A DNA stretch of 64,000 bases, from contig NZ_CP015124.1 of the NCBI RefSeq assembly GCF_001678945.1, forward strand, positions 2,146,001-2,210,000, in the 5' to 3' direction. This document shows positions 56,209 to 64,000 of this stretch, piece by piece; position 1 is the stretch's first letter; each line of letters opens with the position of its first letter. The notes beneath the pieces are model-generated. The model was given only the letters and a program-made list of their open reading frames with translations, was not told the DNA's origin and ran no database searches. Source of the stretch: Phaeobacter gallaeciensis (lineage in GTDB: Bacteria; Pseudomonadota; Alphaproteobacteria; Rhodobacterales; Rhodobacteraceae). Made by a program: the position numbers and the translations under genes.

Positions 56209-56363
56209 GCCACCCCCGGCCCCGCCCCAGACCGGTAAAGCTGCCGCCTTTCCACGGCGCGTTTATGCCGCTCTCACACCTCGACTTTGACGTGCAGATA
56301 TGATCTGAACGCCCTGCCCGTCTCCGCCCGGGCACATGTGGAAGAACTGACAGAGGCAGCCAG

Positions 56364-56612
56364 ATGACCGAAACCCAGACCCCCGTCGAAGAGATGAGCT
56401 TTGAACAGGCCATGCACGAGCTGGAACGCGTGGTGGATCAGCTGGAACGCGGCGATGTGGCGCTGGATGCCTCGATCGCGCTGTACGAACGCGGCGCGGC
56501 GCTGAAGAAACGCTGCGAGGACGAGCTGAAGCGCGCCGAGGAAAAGGTCGCCGCCATCACCCTGGATGCAAATGGCACCCCGACCGGCACCCAGCCGCTG
56601 GATGCGGGCTGA
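56364..56612 (+). CDS. xseB: Exodeoxyribonuclease VII small subunit
   Basis: This 82-residue helical protein has SFEQAMHELERVVDQLERG, then LDASIALYERGAALKKRCE, the XseB signature. It binds the large subunit XseA, encoded elsewhere, for single-strand DNA degradation. The stop is 4 bases before the ispA start. The xseB-ispA-dxs order is common in proteobacteria. Confidence 0.93.
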   Translation: MTETQTPVEEMSFEQAMHELERVVDQLERGDVALDASIALYERGAALKKRCEDELKRAEEKVAAITLDANGTPTGTQPLDAG

Positions 56613-56616
56613 GGGC

Positions 56617-57501
56617 ATGACCACGGAGATGCAGGCGGACACGCGCGCCTTTCAGGCGGCGCTGCTGGATGCCCAGACCCGGATCACCGCCCATATGGAC
56701 ATGCGGCTGGGCGGCACCGACCGGCTGCACGATGCCATGCGCTATGCCATGGTCGGCGGCAAGATGCTGCGCGGATTTCTGGTGCTGGAAAGCGCCCGCT
56801 TGCATGGTGTCGATGCCACCGCCGCGCTGGATGCGGCGCTGGCCATCGAATGCGTGCACGCCTATTCGCTCGTGCATGACGATCTGCCCTGCATGGACGA
56901 TGACGATCTGCGCCGGGGTCAGCCGACCCTGCACCGCAAATGGGACGAGGCCACGGCGACGCTCGCCGGGGATGCCTTGCAGACATTCGCCTTTGAACTG
57001 TTAGCTGCCGATCACATCGGCCCGCAGGCGCTGGTGCTGATCCGGGCGCTGGCGCAATCGGCAGGCAAGGATGGCATGGTTTCGGGGCAGATGATGGACA
57101 TCGCCGCGGAAACCGCAGGCACGCCGCTGACACTTGACGAAATCACCCGGCTGCAAGCCCGCAAGACCGGTTGCCTGATCGAATGGTCCGCCACCGCCGG
57201 TGCGGTTCTGGCCGGCGCGGATACCGGGCCTTTGCAGGCCTATGCCTCGGCGCTAGGGCTTGCTTTTCAGATCGCTGACGACATCTTGGATGTTGAAGGC
57301 GATGCCAGCAAGGTCGGCAAGGCCCTGCGCAAGGACGAAACTGCTGGCAAGGCCACCTTTGTCTCCCTGCTGGGGCTGGAACCGGCAAAAGCCCGCGCAG
57401 AAGAGCTGTGCGACACCGCCTGTGCCGCGCTTTCTCCCTATGGGGAAGAGGCTGCAATCTTGAAGGACGCCGCCCGCTTCGTTATTGCGCGCGATAGCTA
57501 A
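56617..57501 (+). CDS. ispA: Farnesyl/geranylgeranyl-type polyprenyl diphosphate synthase
   Basis: This 294-residue prenyltransferase has the first Asp-rich motif in LVHDDLPCMDDDDLRRG and the second in FQIADDILDVEGD. The ATG at 56617, just after the xseB stop, is preferred over the in-frame ATG at 56566 that lies inside xseB; 56629 is another possible start. It makes farnesyl diphosphate for quinone, cell-wall and carotenoid lipids. dxs follows. Confidence 0.92.
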   Translation: MTTEMQADTRAFQAALLDAQTRITAHMDMRLGGTDRLHDAMRYAMVGGKMLRGFLVLESARLHGVDATAALDAALAIECVHAYSLVHDDLPCMDDDDLRRGQPTLHRKWDEATATLAGDALQTFAFELLAADHIGPQALVLIRALAQSAGKDGMVSGQMMDIAAETAGTPLTLDEITRLQARKTGCLIEWSATAGAVLAGADTGPLQAYASALGLAFQIADDILDVEGDASKVGKALRKDETAGKATFVSLLGLEPAKARAEELCDTACAALSPYGEEAAILKDAARFVIARDS

Positions 57502-57540
57502 CCTGCGCACCATTTGCTGCGCCACTCCCGAGGAGGAGCC

Positions 57541-59469
57541 ATGTCTGAGAGGCCCCATACCCCGCTACTGGATCAGATCGCCCGCCCGGCGGATCTGAAA
57601 GGCCTCAGCGACCGCCAGCTGACGCAGGTCGCGGACGAGCTGCGCCAGGAGACCGTTTCGGCCGTTTCCGAAACCGGCGGCCACCTGGGCGCAGGCCTTG
57701 GCGTGGTGGAGCTGACAGTGGCGCTGCACGCGGTGTTCGACACGCCGCGCGACAAGGTGATCTGGGATGTCTCCCACCAGTGCTATCCGCACAAGATCCT
57801 GACAGGCCGCCGCGACCGCATCCGCACCCTGCGCAAGAAAGACGGGCTGTCCGGTTTCACCAAACGCGTCGAATCTCCCTACGACCCCTTTGGCGCCGCC
57901 CATAGCTCCACCTCGATCAGCGCGGCGCTGGGGTTCGCTGTCGCCCGCGATCTTGGAGGCAACGTGCCCGAAGGACTGGGTGATGCCATCGCGGTGATCG
58001 GCGATGGCGCCATGTCGGCTGGCATGGCCTTCGAGGCGATGAACAACGCCGGCCACCTGGGCAAGCGGCTGATCGTGATCCTCAACGACAATGAAATGTC
58101 GATTGCCCCGCCGGTGGGCGCGCTGTCGTCCTACCTGTCGCGCCTTTACGCCGAAGAACCCTTTCAGGAGCTGAAGGCCGTGGCCAAGGGCGCTGCCTCC
58201 TTGCTGCCGGAACCCTTCCGCGAAGGTGCCAAACGCGCCAAGGACATGCTGAAGGGCATGGCCGTCGGCGGCACCCTGTTTGAATCCTTAGGCTTTTCCT
58301 ACCTCGGACCCATCGATGGGCACGACATGGACCAGCTTTTGCCGGTGCTGCGCACCGTGAAGGCGCGCGCCTCGGGACCGATCCTGATCCACGTGCTGAC
58401 GAAAAAGGGCAAGGGATACGCCCCCGCCGAGCGCGCCGATGACAAAGGCCACGCCACGGCGACCTTTGACGTGATCACCGGCAAGCAGAACAAGCCGCCG
58501 TCGAACGCGCCGTCCTATACCTCGGTCTTTGGCGACGAGCTGGTGAACCTGGCCGCGAAGGACGACAAGATCTGCGCAGTGACCGCTGCCATGCCCGATG
58601 GCACCGGCCTGGGGTTGATGGCCGAACGCTACCCCTCGCGCACCTTTGACGTCGGCATCGCCGAACAGCATGGCGTCACCTTTGCCGCCGCACTGGCCGC
58701 CGGGGGGATGAAGCCCTTCTGCGCGATGTATTCCACCTTCCTGCAACGCGGCTATGATCAGGTGGTGCACGATGTGGCAATCCAGCGCCTGCCGGTGCGT
58801 TTCGCCATCGACCGCGCTGGTCTGGTGGGCGCCGATGGCGCCACCCACGCGGGCAGCTTCGACATCGCCTATATGGCCAACCTGCCCGGCATGGTGGTGA
58901 TGGCCGCCGCCGACGAGGCCGAACTGAAACACATGGTCGCCACCGCCGCCGCCCATGACGACGGCCCCATCGCCTTCCGCTATCCGCGCGGAGAGGGCGA
59001 AGGTGTCGATATGCCCGAAGAGGCCGAAGTTCTGGAGATCGGTAAGGGCCGGATGATCCAGAAAGGCGCCCGCGTTGCGATCCTGTCTTTCGGCACCCGT
59101 CTGGGTGAGGTGAAAAAGGCGGCCGAGTCCCTGTCTGCCAAGGGGATCACGCCCACTATCGCGGATGCGCGGTTCGCCAAACCCTTGGACCGCGAGATGA
59201 TCCTGCAGCTGGCCGAAGGTCACGAGGCGCTGATCACCATCGAGGAAGGCGCAGTGGGCGGTTTCGGCAGCCACGTTGCGCAGCTCCTCGCCGAGGAAGG
59301 CGTTTTCGATACCGGCCTGAAGTTCCGCTCGATGGTGTTGCCCGATACTTTCATCGATCAGGCCAGCCCGGCGGATATGTACGACGTGGCCGCCATGAAC
59401 GCCCCGCAGATCGAAGCCAAGGTGCTGGAGGTTCTGGGTATCGCAACGATTGGGGAAAAGCGGGCTTAA
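57541..59469 (+). CDS. dxs: 1-deoxy-D-xylulose-5-phosphate synthase
   Basis: This 642-residue thiamine enzyme opens the MEP pathway from pyruvate and glyceraldehyde phosphate. The thiamine site [18 protein letters not shown] and the catalytic-loop [10 protein letters not shown] are intact. GAGGAGGAG precedes the ATG at 57541; the upstream in-frame ATG at 57514 is less likely. Length is standard. A short repeated hairpin motif lies behind the stop. Confidence 0.95.
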   Translation: MSERPHTPLLDQIARPADLKGLSDRQLTQVADELRQETVSAVSETGGHLGAGLGVVELTVALHAVFDTPRDKVIWDVSHQCYPHKILTGRRDRIRTLRKKDGLSGFTKRVESPYDPFGAAHSSTSISAALGFAVARDLGGNVPEGLGDAIAVIGDGAMSAGMAFEAMNNAGHLGKRLIVILNDNEMSIAPPVGALSSYLSRLYAEEPFQELKAVAKGAASLLPEPFREGAKRAKDMLKGMAVGGTLFESLGFSYLGPIDGHDMDQLLPVLRTVKARASGPILIHVLTKKGKGYAPAERADDKGHATATFDVITGKQNKPPSNAPSYTSVFGDELVNLAAKDDKICAVTAAMPDGTGLGLMAERYPSRTFDVGIAEQHGVTFAAALAAGGMKPFCAMYSTFLQRGYDQVVHDVAIQRLPVRFAIDRAGLVGADGATHAGSFDIAYMANLPGMVVMAAADEAELKHMVATAAAHDDGPIAFRYPRGEGEGVDMPEEAEVLEIGKGRMIQKGARVAILSFGTRLGEVKKAAESLSAKGITPTIADARFAKPLDREMILQLAEGHEALITIEEGAVGGFGSHVAQLLAEEGVFDTGLKFRSMVLPDTFIDQASPADMYDVAAMNAPQIEAKVLEVLGIATIGEKRA

Positions 59470-59522
59470 CACGCCGTCAATACGCCCGTGACTGCCTGGG
59501 GAGGCCCGGCCGATTGGTCCTA

Positions 59523-60410
59523 CTACAAGGCTGGCGGATCCGCCGGGGGCGTGTAGCTTTCCAGATCCTCAGCCATTTTCACCGCGCGCAGGCCCGTGCG
59601 GTAATCGGGATAGGCCAGCGTGACGCCCAGTTCCTCCTTGATGCGGGTATTCCGAACGCGCTTGTTCTCTCCGTAGAAACTGCGCGCCATCGGGGTCATC
59701 CCGGCCTCATCAAAGGGCACTTCGGCAGGCACCGGCAGGCCCAGCAGCTCGGCGCCGTAACCAAGCACATCCTGCGGCGGAGCGGGTTCATCATCGCAGA
59801 CATTGTAGATCGCACCCGGATTGGGTCGGTCGATCGAGGCCTCCAGTATCGTAGCGATATCCTCCACATGGATGCGGGAAAACACCTGTCCAGGCTTCAC
59901 GATGCGCCGCGCCTTGCCCGCCATCAGCTTGGCAAAGGGACCGCGGCCGGGACCGTAGATGCCCGCGAGACGAAAGATGTGCAACGGTAGATCAGGGATC
60001 GCCTGCCATGCCGCCTCGGCCTGCGCGCGCCAGTTGCCGCGACGGCTGGAGGGGGCGACGGGCGTGTCCTCATCCACCCAGGCGCCGCCCTGATCTCCAT
60101 AGACCGCGGTGGTGGAAAGATAACCGACCCAGTCGAACTGTCCAGACGCCGCGCGCGCCACCAGTTCCTCCCGCAGCGCCTCCATCACCGGATCTCCGCC
60201 CTCATTCGGACCAACCGAGGAGAGCACATGGGTGACGCCCTCCAGCGGGACGTTCGCGCCGGGCCATTGCAGCAGCTCCACGTCCTCATCCGGCTGGGCC
60301 TCACCCAGATCCCTCGTGGTGCCAATCACCCGCCAGCCCCGCGCCAGCATCCGCCGCGCCAGTGCCCGGGCCGAGTAGCCATATCCGATACAGAGAAGTG
60401 TTTTTGTCAT
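59523..60410 (-). CDS. NAD-binding epimerase-like Rossmann protein
   Basis: This 295-residue protein has an N-terminal nucleotide-binding string GYGYSARALAR after a beta strand, and YGDQGGAWVDE near the middle. The extended SDR Tyr-xxx-Lys pair is not clear (STTAVYGDQGG carries a Tyr but no Lys nearby), so a catalytic role is open. The ATG at 60410 is preferred over an upstream frame. It is divergent from the hydantoinase-like gene, with 125 bases between. Confidence 0.78.
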   Translation of the reverse strand: MTKTLLCIGYGYSARALARRMLARGWRVIGTTRDLGEAQPDEDVELLQWPGANVPLEGVTHVLSSVGPNEGGDPVMEALREELVARAASGQFDWVGYLSTTAVYGDQGGAWVDEDTPVAPSSRRGNWRAQAEAAWQAIPDLPLHIFRLAGIYGPGRGPFAKLMAGKARRIVKPGQVFSRIHVEDIATILEASIDRPNPGAIYNVCDDEPAPPQDVLGYGAELLGLPVPAEVPFDEAGMTPMARSFYGENKRVRNTRIKEELGVTLAYPDYRTGLRAVKMAEDLESYTPPADPPAL

Positions 60411-60535
60411 GCCCCAATAGATGCGTCGCAGAGAGCCGCCCGGCAAGGGCGGAAATATCCGCGATGACGCAAACGGGATGGACCGGGGCGAAAACGGCGC
60501 TAAACCGGGGGCAGCGAACGGAAAAGGATCAGGCG

Positions 60536-62542
60536 ATGGCGCTGCTACTCGGTGTGGATACGGGCGGAACCTATACGGATGCGGTGCTGATCCGCGACGA
60601 GGAAGAGGTGATCGCATCGGCAAAATCTCTGACCACCCGCCACGATCTAGCCATTGGCGTCGGTGGTGCGGTACGGGCGGTGCTGGCGCAATCCGGCGTT
60701 GCGGCGCAGGATGTCTCGATGGCAGCACTGTCGACAACACTCGCCACCAATGCGCTGGTCGAAGGGCAAGGTGGGCGGGTGGCGCTGATCTATATCGGCT
60801 TTGCCCCCGAAGATCTGGAACGTCACGGGTTGCGCGATGCGCTGAAAGGCGATCCGGCGCTGGTGCTGGCGGGCGGTCATACTCATGCGGGCAGCGAGGC
60901 TGCGCCGTTTGATAAAGACGCGTTAATGGCCTTTTTAGAGACTGAATCGGCAGGGGTGAGCGGCTATGCCGTGGCCGGTGTCTTTGCCACCCGCAACCCT
61001 GCGCATGAGCTGGAGGCTGCCCGGATCATCACCGAGGTGACCGGGGCGCCAGTCACCTGTTCGCATCAGCTGTCGGCAAAACTCAACGGGCCGAAACGGG
61101 CGCTGACAGCGGTGCTGAACGCGCGGCTGATCGGAATGATCGACCGGCTGATCGGGCGGGCACAGCACACATTGGCGGATCTTGGTATCACGGCACCCAT
61201 GATGGTCGTGCGCGGCGATGGCGCCCTGATGTCGGCAGAACAGGCGCGGGAACGCCCCATCGAAACCATCCTCAGCGGCCCGGCAGCCTCGATCGTCGGC
61301 GCGCGCTGGATGACCGGGGTCGACACCGCGCTGGTCAGTGATATCGGCGGCACCACCACCGATGTCGCGCTGATCCGGGACGGCAAACCGGCCATCGACC
61401 CTGCCGGGGCGCGGGTCGGAGATTACCGAACCATGGTAGAGGCTGTGGCCATGCGCACCACTGGCCTTGGCGGCGATAGCCAGATCCATATCCAGAGCGA
61501 AGGGCTGAACGGCGGGGTAACTCTGGGTCCGCGCCGTGTGGTTCCGGTCTCGCTGATCGCCCATCAGGCGCCAGAGGTGGTGCATGCGGCGCTGGACCGG
61601 CAGGTCAACGCGACGGTTGTCGGGGAACACGACGGCAGGTTTGTCCGGGCGATCCCGGGTCAGCCGACCAGCGGCCTTGGTGAGCGGGAGGCGGCGCTGC
61701 TGGAGCGGATCGGCACCGATGTTCACCCCCTTGGCGCCGTGCTGCGCACCCGGATGGAGCAAGGCGCCCTGAACCGGCTGGTGGATCGCGGGTTGGTGCA
61801 GCTGGCCGGCGTCACCCCGTCGGATGCCTCCCATGTGCTGGGCCGCCTGAACGATTGGGACAGCGCAGCCGCCGAAAAGGCGTTGTCCATCTTTGCTCGC
61901 CGCCGCATCGGCAGTGGCGATCCGCTGGCCCCGGATGCCCAGACGCTGGCGGGCATGATTATCGACCAGCTGACAGAACAGACATCATTAGCCTTGTTAG
62001 AGACTGCTTTTGCCGAAGAAAGCGACACATTCGGATTGCCCGCAGATCAGTTGGCCCGCCACGTTCTGCTGCGCAGGGGGCTGGAAAATCACCGGGGCAT
62101 GCTGTCGCTCAGCGCGGCGCTGAACGTGGATGTGGTGGGGCTTGGGGCCTCGGCCCCCAGTTACTACCCGGCGGTGGGGGAACGCCTGCATTGCCGGATG
62201 ATCCTGCCCGAACATGCGGGCGTCGCCAATGCCATCGGCGCCGTCGTCGGCCGCGTCACCCTGCGCCGCAGCGGCACCGTGACTTCCCCTGCCGAGGGGA
62301 AATTCCGGGTACATCTGGAGGATGGGCCGCAGGATTTCAACGCCTCTGAGGACGCGCTGGCCTTGCTTGAAACCCATCTGAGCCAAGAGGCAGAGAAAGA
62401 GGCCCGCGCCGCAGGCGCCGAGGATATCCATGTGCATGTGGAGCGGGATATCCGCACCGCCCAGGTCGAGGCGCGCGAGGTCTTCGTCGAAGCCTTCATC
62501 ACCGCCGAGGCCAGCGGCCGCCCGCGCGTGGCACTTGGCTGA
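60536..62542 (+). CDS. Hydantoinase/oxoprolinase family protein
   Basis: This 668-residue protein has the ATP-binding N-terminal string GVDTGGTYTDAVLI and, in the middle, SDIGGTTTDVALI, as in ATP-dependent hydantoinases and 5-oxoprolinases. The ATG at 60536 has an AAAGGA box and matches the family start; the frame open to 60362 overlaps the neighbouring gene. No second subunit (HyuB) is nearby. 5-oxoproline would link it to gamma-glutamyl metabolism at 18605, but this is inference. Confidence 0.82.
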   Translation: MALLLGVDTGGTYTDAVLIRDEEEVIASAKSLTTRHDLAIGVGGAVRAVLAQSGVAAQDVSMAALSTTLATNALVEGQGGRVALIYIGFAPEDLERHGLRDALKGDPALVLAGGHTHAGSEAAPFDKDALMAFLETESAGVSGYAVAGVFATRNPAHELEAARIITEVTGAPVTCSHQLSAKLNGPKRALTAVLNARLIGMIDRLIGRAQHTLADLGITAPMMVVRGDGALMSAEQARERPIETILSGPAASIVGARWMTGVDTALVSDIGGTTTDVALIRDGKPAIDPAGARVGDYRTMVEAVAMRTTGLGGDSQIHIQSEGLNGGVTLGPRRVVPVSLIAHQAPEVVHAALDRQVNATVVGEHDGRFVRAIPGQPTSGLGEREAALLERIGTDVHPLGAVLRTRMEQGALNRLVDRGLVQLAGVTPSDASHVLGRLNDWDSAAAEKALSIFARRRIGSGDPLAPDAQTLAGMIIDQLTEQTSLALLETAFAEESDTFGLPADQLARHVLLRRGLENHRGMLSLSAALNVDVVGLGASAPSYYPAVGERLHCRMILPEHAGVANAIGAVVGRVTLRRSGTVTSPAEGKFRVHLEDGPQDFNASEDALALLETHLSQEAEKEARAAGAEDIHVHVERDIRTAQVEAREVFVEAFITAEASGRPRVALG

Positions 62543-62556
62543 CAGCCAGCAAGAAA

Positions 62557-62588
62557 GAACCCGCCCCTGCGGCAGCAAGGACGGGTTC
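62557..62588. terminator. Hairpin between convergent hydantoinase-like and msrA genes
   Basis: GAACCCGCCC (62557-62566) pairs with GGACGGGTTC (62579-62588), 9 of 10 bases, around a 12-base loop. It lies in the 75-base gap between convergent genes, though no T-run follows. Confidence 0.5.
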
Positions 62589-62617
62589 AGCACCTTATAT
62601 TCCGATGATATCAGGCT

Positions 62618-63133
62618 CTATTCTGCGGCATCTGCCCGTTTTGGCAGCACCCAGTCGGGGCGCGGGAAATGGCAGGTATAGCCATTGGGCAGACGCTCCA
62701 GATAGTCCTGATGCTCGGGCTCTGCCTCCCAGAAATCACCGACGGGTTCCAGTTCGGTCACCACCTTGCCGGGCCAGATGCCCGAGGCATTCACATCGGC
62801 AATGGTGTCTTCGGCCACGACCTTTTGCGCGTCATCCACATAGTAGATGGCCGAACGATAGCTCATCCCGATGTCATTGCCCTGCCGGTTCACCGTGGTC
62901 GGATCGTGGATCTGAAAGAAGAACTCCAACAGTTCCCGGTAAGAGGTCTTTTCCGGATCAAACAGGATTTCGATCCCTTCGGCATGGGTTCCGTGATCGC
63001 GGTAGGTGGCATTGGGGACATCACCGCCGGTATAGCCGACGCGGGTCTTGATCACCCCGGGGCGTTTGCGGATCAGGTCCTGCATGCCCCAGAAACAACC
63101 GCCGGCCAGGACGGCACGTTCAGGATTGCTCAT
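62618..63133 (-). CDS. msrA: Peptide-methionine (S)-S-oxide reductase
   Basis: This 171-residue repair enzyme reduces the S form of methionine sulfoxide. The catalytic Cys is C13 in GGCFWG. No signal peptide is seen, so it is cytoplasmic. Its ATG overlaps the msrB stop by 4 bases, so the two act as one operon with msrB first. Confidence 0.94.
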   Translation of the reverse strand: MSNPERAVLAGGCFWGMQDLIRKRPGVIKTRVGYTGGDVPNATYRDHGTHAEGIEILFDPEKTSYRELLEFFFQIHDPTTVNRQGNDIGMSYRSAIYYVDDAQKVVAEDTIADVNASGIWPGKVVTELEPVGDFWEAEPEHQDYLERLPNGYTCHFPRPDWVLPKRADAAE

Positions 63134-63579
63134 CTGTTATCCTCCACTTGGTCGATATAGTCGCCATAGCCTTCGGCCTCCATCTCGTCGAGAGGAACGA
63201 AGCGCAGTGACGCCGAGTTGATACAATAGCGCAGGCCACCCCGGTCCAGCGGCCCATCCGGGAACACGTGGCCCAGATGGCTGTCACCATGAGCCGAGCG
63301 GACCTCGGTGCGGATCATGCCCAGCGAGCGGTCTTCCAGCTCGGCCACATGCGCCGGTTCGATGGGTTTCGTGAAACTGGGCCAGCCGCAGCCGGATTCA
63401 TATTTGTCGGACGAAGCAAACAGCGGCTCCCCCGAGACGATATCCACATAGATACCGGGCGCCTTGTTATGCAGCAACTTACCCGTGCCGGGGCGTTCGG
63501 TGCCGGATTTCTGCGTGACGTAGTACTCTTCGTCTGACAGGGCGGCAATGGCATCTGGATCTTTGGTGTATCGCGTCAT
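63130..63579 (-). CDS. msrB: Peptide-methionine (R)-S-oxide reductase, zinc-free form
   Basis: This 149-residue enzyme reduces the R form of methionine sulfoxide. The catalytic Cys is C119 in RYCINSASL, and C64 in SGCGWPSF can act as a partner. The four zinc Cys of E. coli MsrB are absent: the first CxxC is replaced by DIVS (46-49) and the second by S95 and G98. It is therefore a zinc-free MsrB. It overlaps msrA. Confidence 0.93.
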   Translation of the reverse strand: MTRYTKDPDAIAALSDEEYYVTQKSGTERPGTGKLLHNKAPGIYVDIVSGEPLFASSDKYESGCGWPSFTKPIEPAHVAELEDRSLGMIRTEVRSAHGDSHLGHVFPDGPLDRGGLRYCINSASLRFVPLDEMEAEGYGDYIDQVEDNR

Positions 63580-63743
63580 GTCGGGTCTCCGGCAAATCGT
63601 GGTGAGTCAGTACATGGGCCGCTGCGACGAAAATGCAAAGCGATTATTGCCCATCTCGCGGTCTTGTGCGGCAGCGGGTCATCCCGAAATGATCCAAACC
63701 GGCGCCTGGTCCGTAGCCCTTGTAACAACGGTGGAGAGTGGAA

Positions 63744-64000
63744 ATGGTTCGAATATGGGTACTGACGGCGCTGTTGATGGTGGGACAGATGGTGCAGGCG
63801 GCACCTGTCGGGGGCGTCTTTGCCTCCATCGATGGCGGCAAGATCGACATATCATCCTTCCGGGGGCAACCGGTTCTGGTGGTGAACACCGCCTCGCGCT
63901 GCGGCTTCACCAAGCAATACGACGGGCTGCAAACGCTCTATGACCGATACAAGGACCGCGGCCTAGTGGTGCTGGCCGTGCCGTCGAATGATTTCAAACA
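63744..64000 (+). CDS. Glutathione peroxidase-like protein with signal peptide, partial
   Basis: The first 85 codons are in the window; the rest is cut off. A Sec-type leader (about residues 1-19, MVRIWVLTALLMVGQ then MVQA) precedes the thiol-peroxidase fold. The catalytic Cys is C53 in NTASRCGFT. GGTGGAGAGTGG precedes the ATG. Export suggests periplasmic protection from peroxides. It is divergent from msrB, with 164 bases between. Confidence 0.82.
   Translation, partial: MVRIWVLTALLMVGQMVQAAPVGGVFASIDGGKIDISSFRGQPVLVVNTASRCGFTKQYDGLQTLYDRYKDRGLVVLAVPSNDFK

Overview
The window is a high-GC alphaproteobacterial chromosome segment, most likely from the Rhodobacterales (Roseobacter/Rhodobacter group). 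The main clue is the block ilvE, petP, petR, xseB, ispA, dxs, because the PetP/PetR regulator pair was described in Rhodobacter. No tRNA, rRNA, CRISPR array, integrase or insertion sequence was recognised.

Positions 1-11,400 look like an acquired, partly A+T-rich island. It holds a small membrane protein, a two-gene restriction-modification system (beta-class DNA methyltransferase and DEAH helicase-nuclease), and two coupled genes of unknown function. On the opposite strand lies a mobilization cassette: an HTH protein, MobC, a relaxase, and two small genes nested out of frame inside the relaxase gene, as in plasmid ColE1. An orphan sugar-type C-methyltransferase (11,431) sits at the edge of the island.

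Positions 12,971-22,956 form a peptide or gamma-glutamyl compound uptake and hydrolysis operon. It encodes a five-gene Dpp/Opp-type ABC importer, gamma-glutamyltransferase and a DUF1028 protein, ends in a strong terminator, and is followed by a GntR regulator and an acetamidase/formamidase. A large dyad overlaps the operon promoter.

Positions 22,996-43,169 look like an energy and redox island. It has an N-ATPase operon (atpDCQBEFAG, with atpR missing), divergent from a phasin-like, P-type ATPase and TSUP-transporter operon. A four-gene operon follows (acetate-CoA ligase, fused 2-oxoacid dehydrogenase E1, E2, acyl carrier protein), then an RND efflux pair. FNR/Dnr-like palindromes lie about 85-105 bp upstream of the first genes of the three minus-strand operons, which suggests shared low-oxygen control.

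Positions 43,521-50,506 carry a second fused E1 coupled to an unusual malonyltransferase-like protein, a MerR-controlled cation transporter, malonyl-CoA synthetase and a DMT exporter. Positions 50,598-64,000 are mostly housekeeping or stress genes: GNAT, PhoD, OhrR/Ohr, IlvE, PetP/PetR, XseB, IspA, Dxs, a Rossmann epimerase-like protein, a hydantoinase/oxoprolinase, MsrA, zinc-less MsrB, and a glutathione peroxidase cut by the window end.
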